Part shown: positions 56,691 to 64,000 of the stretch, one piece after another
How positions within the stretch are numbered: position 1 is the first letter of the stretch
How the letters are laid out: each line of letters opens with the position of its first letter
From: Erythroxylum novogranatense
Lineage: Eukaryota; Streptophyta; Magnoliopsida; Malpighiales; Erythroxylaceae
Reading direction: 5' to 3'
Assembly (NCBI GenBank): GCA_029891385.1
Contig: CM057235.1
Span: forward strand, 23,119,120-23,183,119
Length of the DNA stretch: 64,000 nt
Notes under the pieces: generated by a model
Database searches by the model: none
Seen by the model: the letters and a program-made list of their open reading frames with translations, nothing else
What the model was told of the DNA's origin: nothing
Made by a program: the position numbers and the translations under genes

Positions 56691-57914
56691 TGCAAGCTTC
56701 TTTGTTGTTGTTCACTATGCGCTCCTATTGCTATTCACTATTCGTTCCTCTCTTTAAGCACTGCCAACTCCTTTCTCTTCTATTGTAGCTCGATTAGACA
56801 ATTTAACTTGGTGGTCTAAATTTTATTCACGACTCTTCACGCCCTCTAATCTTGTAGCATTTTGAATGAAATGCACACAACCCATTTGGAACACTGCGTT
56901 CATGTGTTTTTGGTGTGTCGTTGTCTACGTTTTGGCTCCACACACTATTTGCATATGTGTTTCATGCGTTTATGAAAACGCATGAAACGCAAACAACGTT
57001 CTTGGACATTGTCATTTTTTTCCTTCAGCTGCTACGTGATTTTGCTTATGTGCGTGTCGTTTTGCATTTTCCACTCCTTACTGAGCTGTTGTTTTACTCT
57101 TTGCTTCACCATTGTGCTCCCAACATGTAGTTCTTTTCTTCGTGTCTTCACTTTTCTTATCTTTTAATTTTCTTTATCTCACTTCATGAAGATAAGTGAG
57201 TATTGATCTTCAAAAAATGATCAAAATGCAATACTTTTGACTCACTCTAATTTTTTTACTTCCAAATTATCTCTAAAATCATATATAAATTACAATGAGT
57301 AAATTAACTATTCTATTAGTCCATGTATTATTCTTCTATTGGTCTATATGTTATTAACTTTAGGCTTCACATGTCACTCATTTAGGCCTTCATATTTCAC
57401 TACTTATAAGGCCACACATGTCACTAATTATAGGGTTACATATGTCTCCATTTGTCAAGCTACACATGTCACAATTCTAAAGCTCCACATGTCATAAGTC
57501 TAAAGTGTCGTTTGTTACAAATTTAAAAGACCACTTGTCATCAGTCTTACCATTTAGGAGTTTTACTACGTCAATTTATACATTGACTCCTTAAACTTTC
57601 AATTTTTTTACAATTAACTCCAAATCACCAACTTAAATTCATCAATTTCTAATTTAATTCTAATTCATCAAAATCATATCTAAGCATCCCAGAATATGTC
57701 AATTAAGTGCACATAAAACATTTGTCACTTATTTCTTGTATTTATAAATAATAATCTATATATGTGTATGCTAATCTCATGCATGTACATAAAATAACAA
57801 ATTTCATATCCTAATAAACCAAATTAATCATCTAGTGATATAACTTATTTAATTTAATGCAATATGCATGAGATTAATCTTCTAAATCATTTAACCCTCA
57901 ACAATTTAGGAGAC
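56691..57914. other. Unassigned AT-rich interval
   Basis: No supported gene. It contains a short degenerate repeat (57364-57545) and a palindrome-like GCGTTTATGAAAACGC near 56968. Possibly old transposon sequence. Confidence 0.5.
57364..57545. repeat. CACATGTCA repeat, ~24 bp period
   Basis: CACATGTCA at 57368, 57415, 57463 and 57486, with decayed copies between and after (for example CATATGTCTCC near 57439). Spacings are multiples of about 23-25 bp. CACATGTC is partly palindromic around CATG. Confidence 0.7.
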
Positions 57915-58579
57915 ATGATATTACATTATCACTCTAGCATCGTTATTGCACCATTTGCGGCGTTATATGTTAGACGGTGTAGAGATCCAATATGTTGGGA
58001 TATAGAGGGAGCCAGATTATTAGAGAGGTTGGAGTTGGTTCAAGAGATGATGGAGAAAATATAGGTGGTAAGGCAATGCTTGAAGGCAACTCAGGATCAG
58101 CAAAAGAAATATGTCAATCAAAATCGTCGGCAGATGGAGTACAATGTTGGAGATATGATATTTCTTCAGGCATCACCTTATAGGGAAATTATGAGGTTTA
58201 GTAGGAGGGGGAAATTGAGTTCGAGATATATCAGACCACATCAAATTGTACAATTTGTGGGGCCGTTAGCTTATAGATTAGCATTACCACAGAGTTATCA
58301 CAGATTCATGATGTGTTTGATGTGTCAATGTTGAGGCAGTACCGATCGGATCCTAGTCATGTTTTATCGAGGCCTAAGATCGAAATTACAACTGACATGA
58401 CTTATAAGGAGGTGTCAGTGGAGATATTGGATAGACAGATTAGGAACTTAAGGAGACGGGAGATTCTGATGGTGCAAGTTTTATGGAGTCATCATCATTC
58501 TCCAAGAGAGGCGACTTGGGAGGTAGAAAATAAAGTTCGATGTCGATATCCTCATTTGTTTGGATCTTCAGGTACGTAA
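57915..58579 (+). pseudogene. GYP-2: truncated Ty3/gypsy integrase C-terminus
   Basis: Begins abruptly within the integrase core (YHSSI, ALYVRRCRDPICWD near 57925-57990), then KYVNQNRRQMEYNVGD, FSRRGKLSSRYIRP, GPLAYRLALP, DVSMLRQYRSDPSHV and the EATWEVENKVRCRYPHLF tail ending at 58579. One stop (58062) and frame breaks near 58062 and 58310. Closely related in layout to GYP-1 INT but with a separate history; gag, PR, RT and RNase H are absent, so it is a 5'-truncated relic. Confidence 0.9.
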
Positions 58580-60587
58580 TTTAAATTTGAGGGCGAAATT
58601 TTTTAAAAGAAGGGATCTATAAAGCTCAATCATAAATTAAAACAAACCAAACAACGTAACCTAGCCCATAACTAATAAGTTGTATAAAACTACATCTGGA
58701 AATAACATTAAAAGGACCAACACTATTTTATAGTTAGATTGCATGTTGTGGTTGATTAGGACAATAGTTGAAGTTGCATGAAGGGATAAAAAAGGAGAAA
58801 ATGTGGTTGAAAATTTGATAAAAGAAGAGTAGAGAGAAGACTAGGAAAGGGTAAAGACAATGACATCTTTTGAAAATTAAGTTACATGTAGGGGCATAAT
58901 AGGGAATTCAGAAAAGTGAAGGGTAAACCTAGAATATAGTTGCAAGAAGGGTATTTTTGGTATTAATTGAAATGGATGAGGGTAAAATGAGATTTTTAAT
59001 TAGTTAAGAGTATTTTAGTAATTATGGAGGTTAGTTTAGTAAGGATATTATTTTTATAATTGAGAATAAATTAGAAAAGAGAATAATGTTGTATTATTAG
59101 TATAATTGAGTTAGAAATTTTAAGAATTAATTTAATAAAATTTTGGAAATTTTAGGTTAGAAGGTCCGATTAAAGAGTATTTTGGACTATCAATTAGTTA
59201 AGTCTCAAACCTAGATAAGGATAACCTCGACTTTACTTTTAAAATTAAATACCATTTTGTTATTAATAAATTATATTCTAATTAATCATTAATTTAATTA
59301 ATGATTAATACTTACACACATTCATTATATTTACTTTAATTATCAAATAACTAATTTAATATAAGGTGTTTCATTATTATATTTTGTTACGTTTTCTGAG
59401 GCATATTGCTTGTTGAGTTGATAAGAAATAAGTTAATTAAATAGAGACTGGTACTTAATAAGCTGTGAATAATTGGTGAAAGTAGAGAATTAGTAGGTTG
59501 CTTAGGATATGCTACATTTGATGGTCTTAGATGGTTAGATTGTGTTGATATGAGCGAATGATGATAAGATATATGTAAGTAGGGTAGATACTGGGGCATT
59601 CTGATTCTAGGGAATGTCCTCTATCGATGATTAGGCATCAGAGTGATATCAAGATATCCTAAGTCTCGGGAATATTTTATGTCAATGGCTAGGTATTAAA
59701 GTAGTACTAGGGTATTAAGAGAGATTGAAAAATTAAGGTACCCTATGTTGATATTTATACATTTAATTACATTTCTACTTGGTGAAAGTGTATAATGAGT
59801 TGAAATGAGCCAGCAGCAAACTATTAGATGTAAGCCTACTAAGTTAAGTTAGGCTCAAACAATTCAATTAAATATTGAAATAAAGCATAAGAGACAGTTA
59901 TAATTAATATTTGTATAATCATCATTTAGTGAAATTTTTATATGTTTTTAACTATTTAGATTAGACTGAAAATTCTTGTTGATTAAATGTTATAATTAAT
60001 TATTGAGTTCTTGGATTTTAAAAATAAGGTCGGATACTTTTATTGAATTGATAGCTCACCTCTTGTCGTTATTTTTAGGAGATATAACTCTAATGTATGT
60101 GATTGACATAATAGAAAAATAAATGGAGCCAATATTTTAATTTTGTATAATTTTTGACTGCATAAATTTTTTAATGTGTAAGTTTCGATAATTGTGTTTT
60201 GTAAAATATTTTTGTCTTGACAAATAATCTTAAATTTTGAAACTAATAAAAATTTGATAATTAATGGTATAATATTTAGTTAATTATGGTTTCTGAATTA
60301 TTTAACCCACGAGAGAGTAACAGAGATAAACAGTGTCTTTTGTATGTAAGATGAAAAAATGAAGAGAAAACGAGAAGAAGGAAAGAAAATCTAAGCTATA
60401 AATGATCAGAGAGAGTAAAAATCATAACTTGAAAATAATCCACTAAGAAAAGCCAACTTGTTCTTCACCATTTGATCTTTGATAAACCTAACAACCAAAT
60501 AGTTTACTACTGGTGGAAAAAATAGATCCAATGGCCCATAACCCACACCGCCATTACTGAACAGAACAAGTTATTTATGCTTAGGCA
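58580..60587 (+). other. Probable GYP-2 polypurine tract and LTR remnant, then AT-rich DNA
   Basis: A purine-rich AAAAGAAGGGA (58604-58615) follows the integrase where a polypurine tract would be, so the LTR should start near 58616. I cannot see a clear LTR end. A two-copy imperfect repeat of about 70 bp lies near 59610-59740 (GATGATTAGGCATCAGAGTG and a diverged copy). No coding sequence. Confidence 0.5.
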
Positions 60588-62306
60588 ATGCCAGCTAGGG
60601 GTGTTCAAAAAAACCCGCGAACCTGTGAACCGGACCTGAACCGCATGAATCGAACTCAGAATAAGGTTAACCGAACTCGAGTTTAGGTTCGTTTCAACCA
60701 ACTCAAAAATTAGGTTCATGTTTGAGTTCGAGTTTTAACTTCATGTTCTAGGTTAACCAAACCTAAACCGCACTTATAGCAGATTAACCGAACCGAACTC
60801 GATTTATAAGTTTAGTTTAAACTCAACCTGAAATACCTAAAAAACTATCATATATTTAGATACAATTTAAGAGGATATCAATAATAATAAATTCACTAGT
60901 ATTTACTATATTAATTCTTGAGTGAAAAAAAAAAAGGAAAAAAACTACTTTACTTCTATGTTATTAAATGTTAATATTAAACATTGCTATTATAAGTAAC
61001 AACTAATGCATAACACTCAATACTTCTACTTGAAATAGTAATTAATATGTGTCAAAGTTATTGATCAAGTATTAAACTATTAATAAAACATTCATTGACT
61101 AAAATAATATAATCGTTTAGAGATTAATTAAAGAAATTAATGTGTAAAACACATTTATTAAAAATCCTACAATTTTAGTTTTTAAGGCACATATATTAGT
61201 TTAGATATTCATGAGATATTATAAACATTAAACTAGCAAGTAATCTTGATTCTTAAAAATATATAATATAGTTGCGAATAAATAATAAGAATATAATAAT
61301 ATTATCTTGTACAAACACAAACATAGTTTTATTTATTAGAAATGAATGAAAAATGAGTTGATTTAGTAATAGACTATAGGATTGTATTTTTTATACTACT
61401 GCGCTTTTTATAATATAATATTTGAAGTTTTAACTATGATATTAATTGCATTTTCTACATCGAGTTACAATAAGAAGAATGATACTTTTGTGCTTATTAG
61501 TTTATTATTATTATTATTTATTTTAACATGATAAAATAAGATTTAATGATGTTAGAAGAATAGTTTTATTATTATTTTAATCAATGAGATCTAGTAGAGC
61601 GATTCGTTCCCTCACTATTGCATCTGAGTCAGCTTTTAGTATAAGAGGTCGAGTGCTTGATTCATTTCGTAGCTCTCTTACTCCAAAGATGGTGGAGACT
61701 CTTGTTTGTAGACAAGATTGGTTGAGAAAATCACGAGCTCCTCTTTACGTGGAAGAGAGACTTGAAAAACTTGAACAAATTGAATCGAGCAATCTAATTT
61801 ACTTTACCTTGTTTTAATATACAAATAAATAAATAAAATCTTTTTCAATTAAAAGAAATAAAGAGTCTAACTCTTTTATTTTTTATTTTCTATAGATGTG
61901 GCTTCATGTATAACGGTGAATCATCCTACCATTCTATTTAAAGAATAATTGTTTAATATTTTATCTTTTTTCTAGTATGGATCTTTTATAAGACATTGTT
62001 TGGCTTATTTTATTTTGTTTGGTTCAACATATTGGATTAATCTTTGATGGATTTTATATGCGTACTTTTATGAATAATTTGTATTTTTCCACCAATTTTT
62101 TTAATAATTTTATCATATATATTGATATGAATAGGTTCGGTTATCCCGAGAACCGAACTCGAAAATAAAGTTAACCAATCCTATAGGTTCTTTAGGTTCG
62201 AGTTCGAGTTTAGGTTCAGTGAAATTGCCAAACCCGATTCGTGTTCGAGTTCAGTTATTTATGAGCGAATCAAAGTTACCCTACCATGAACACCCCTAAC
62301 GCCAGC
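60588..62306 (+). mobile_element. hAT transposon, internally deleted
   Basis: Element 60596-62298 with perfect 12-bp terminal inverted repeats TAGGGGTGTTCA/TGAACACCCCTA and 8-bp target duplications ATGCCAGC (60588-60595) and ACGCCAGC (62299-62306), one change apart. Subterminal regions are packed with CCGAACTCGA-type motifs in opposite orientation on the two sides, as in plant hAT elements. Only the C-terminal dimerisation domain of a transposase remains. Confidence 0.92.
61584..61817 (+). pseudogene. hAT transposase C-terminal dimerisation (hATC) fragment
   Basis: The translated fragment contains IASESAFSIRGRVLDSFRSS followed by LTPKMVETLVCRQDWLR, the hallmark of the hAT C-terminal dimerisation domain. 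The catalytic core and BED zinc finger are absent; the 5' side is AT-rich non-coding sequence, so the copy could only move if transposase came from elsewhere. Confidence 0.9.
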
Positions 62307-63083
62307 TATAACTTCCTTTGACGATGTCCACAAGCCAGAGAGGAAGACAATCTTGCTGCTGCCGCTTTCTCTTTCAAAAATTGTTCTCTATGCATTTCTC
62401 TCACAAGCTAGACAACAAGACAATCCGTCCGACCCGTTTCTCTCAAAGTACTATCATTTATTGTGATTAGGTGGAAAGGCCAAAAGACTTAAAATATTAT
62501 TTTATTATTTTTATATTAATAATTAATTTTTTTATTTAACTTCATAATGAAAATTGTGTGAATTTTAGGTGAGTATATATATATATATTGTGAGATATTG
62601 GTCGCTCATATACTAAAAGGAAATTATCTAGTAATTGCATTTTAAGGATGATTTATAGCCATTTATTTTATTTTTGATATTGGTACAATTTAAAATTTTG
62701 CTATTTTACCAATATGCATGAAATAAAGAATAACTATAAATTATTTGACAAATTAATAATTTTAAAATAAAGGAATTATTTTGATTTAAATAATATTTGT
62801 GAACTTATGTATATCTTTACTTTTAATCTCACACTTAATAAGATAGTAAATTTGAAAATTTTCATATAGTTTAACCTTTAAAATTAGAGAATTATATGTA
62901 TAAAAAATCATAATTATGTTTTTATATTGATTTTGTAAGCAACTTGATTAGATTTATTAAATTTTAATTTTAAAACTTTATTAGTTTTGACAAGATACAA
63001 CAAATTTAATTTTTAATATTATTTTAATTTTATGTTAAACTAAATTAAATTTGAATCATTATATTAGATTTATTATTTGTTCT
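62307..63083. other. AT-rich interval without recognisable feature
   Basis: About 780 bp. I see no gene, repeat family or RNA gene in it. Confidence 0.6.
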
Positions 63084-63505
63084 TGATATAATAATATATG
63101 GTCGGGTTGACCGTGCTGGGCCCGGATCCAGTCAAGACGACCCATGGGCCGATCGGTCCAATCATCGAAGATCGATCCTGCGCTAATGCCCATACCCCTT
63201 TTTCGCCCATCGGTTGAAAAGAGTCTCCCATGCAAACACGTAAAGACCTAAACCTAGTCGCATAATCGATATAAGGTATTATTCTTCCATAATCGAGTAC
63301 GAGATCATAACCTAATTTATTTTCTCTCGCATCGATTCCCACCTTCACCGTAAAATTTACTTGGCGTCGGAGGGCTAATCGGGACCTGACCCCGACGTGC
63401 CTTCCTTGTTTTGCAGGTATATTCACGTCGAAGAACAACGCAGAAGGTTGCCAACTCATGGATCCAAACGGCAACGCACCGTTCAGCCTGAATCCGGCAG
63501 AACCA
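63084..63505 (+). repeat. GYP-3: probable 5' LTR
   Basis: The right end is fixed by the primer site: ...GAACCA ends at 63505. The left end is a guess at TGATATAATA (63084), where composition changes sharply from AT-rich to GC-rich. That gives about 422 bp. A second LTR would be outside the window. Confidence 0.55.
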
Positions 63506-63507
63506 AT

Positions 63508-63525
63508 TGGCGCCCACCGTGGGGC
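63508..63525 (+). promoter_or_regulatory. GYP-3 primer binding site
   Basis: TGGCGCCCACCGTGGGGC, a primer-site sequence common in plant Ty3/gypsy elements and different from the Met-tRNA site used by every other LTR element here. I do not assign the tRNA. Confidence 0.75.
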
Positions 63526-64000
63526 CCGACTTCCGGGAACCACGTCCAGAACCACACAAATCAGCCAGGCGGCGGCGACGAATTCTGATGTAGCCGCTGT
63601 CGCGGCCCTGGCGATGCAGCGTCTAGGTTTGCAGCTGCCTGCAATTATGCCGCCTGCACCGCATGCCTCTCGCACGGAATCCTCTGATCCTAACGATCAA
63701 CAGCAACCTCAAACCTTGGAACAGGAAGAGCAGAGCGTGGCTGTGGAGGATAACGTCGCACCCAGTACACACCCGAATCTTCAACACCGATTAGGTACAG
63801 AACCTATTCCAGTTGTGCACTCCGTCCTGATCAGAAAATAGATCGAGGAAGCAGCCGATCTGTTGATTCGCCAGATCTTGCAGTCCCAGCCGGTGCAACA
63901 GTAGACGTCTACGCGACAGGCCACGCGACAAACCAGCATGATGACCGATCGCCATCAGACACAAAACCTAGAAAAAATCGTGGACGATCGGATTAACGCG
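63526..64000 (+). pseudogene. GYP-3 gag N-terminal region (partial)
   Basis: A frame open from before the primer site continues through AAVAALAMQRLGLQLP and a Gln/Glu-rich stretch to TAG at 63839-63841, then IEEAADLLIRQILQ, a second TAG at 63903, and LEKIVDDRINA to the window edge. Position and composition fit the N-terminus of a gypsy gag; a natural start could be the ATG at 63614. Two stops suggest decay. No catalytic domain is visible yet. Confidence 0.55.

Noticed and set aside
63073..63675. 200-aa minus-strand ORF at the GYP-3 LTR
   Set aside because: Antisense to the LTR, primer site and gag start; no domain, and the open frame reflects GC-rich composition.

Overview
This is a gene-free, transposon-packed window from a plant nuclear genome, most likely a eudicot. 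I infer that from plant-type Ty1/copia, Ty3/gypsy, L1-type LINE and hAT elements, initiator-Met-tRNA primer sites, AT-rich LTRs and the absence of any host gene. I found no cellular protein-coding gene, rRNA or tRNA that I could support. Most polyproteins are broken by stops and frameshifts.

The first 56.7 kb is one nest that can be read in order of insertion. The oldest layer is a minus-strand L1-type LINE, cut into four pieces (1-689, 19485-19656, 44594-47014, 56518-~56690). Three LTR elements split it. (i) LARD-A (690-19484, target duplication AAAAG) is a non-coding element with long LTRs; its right LTR was later hit by the plus-strand copia COP-1 (5307-15028, CTTTC). (ii) LTR-B (19657-44593, GCCTC) is a solo LTR of about 4.65 kb. 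It holds the minus-strand Ty3/gypsy GYP-1 (21197-41478, TGTGA), whose left LTR holds LARD-C (22755-32906, CCATT), whose right end holds a ~390 bp foldback repeat (32509-32906). (iii) COP-2 (47015-56517) is a minus-strand copia of SIRE-like layout with a long additional ORF after RNase H.

The last 7.3 kb holds a truncated gypsy integrase (57915-58579), a deleted hAT transposon (60596-62298, 12-bp terminal inverted repeats, 8-bp target duplication, hATC dimerisation remnant), and the start of another Ty3/gypsy element (LTR about 63084-63505, PBS, gag running off the window).

The most unusual content is in the LARD family (A, B, C). These are nearly all LTR (about 4.5 kb each in C) around a ~630 bp non-coding internal region that keeps only a primer site and a polypurine tract. 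Their LTRs share an ordered set of hairpins whose stems differ between subfamilies but stay complementary, family-specific palindrome arrays, diverged ~180 bp tandem units, and an LTR end duplicated together with the primer site. GYP-1 LTRs carry a similar regular string of short hairpins and share a sequence block with the LARD LTRs, which makes a gypsy family a candidate partner. All structural claims come from reading the sequence by eye; no alignment or folding program was run.
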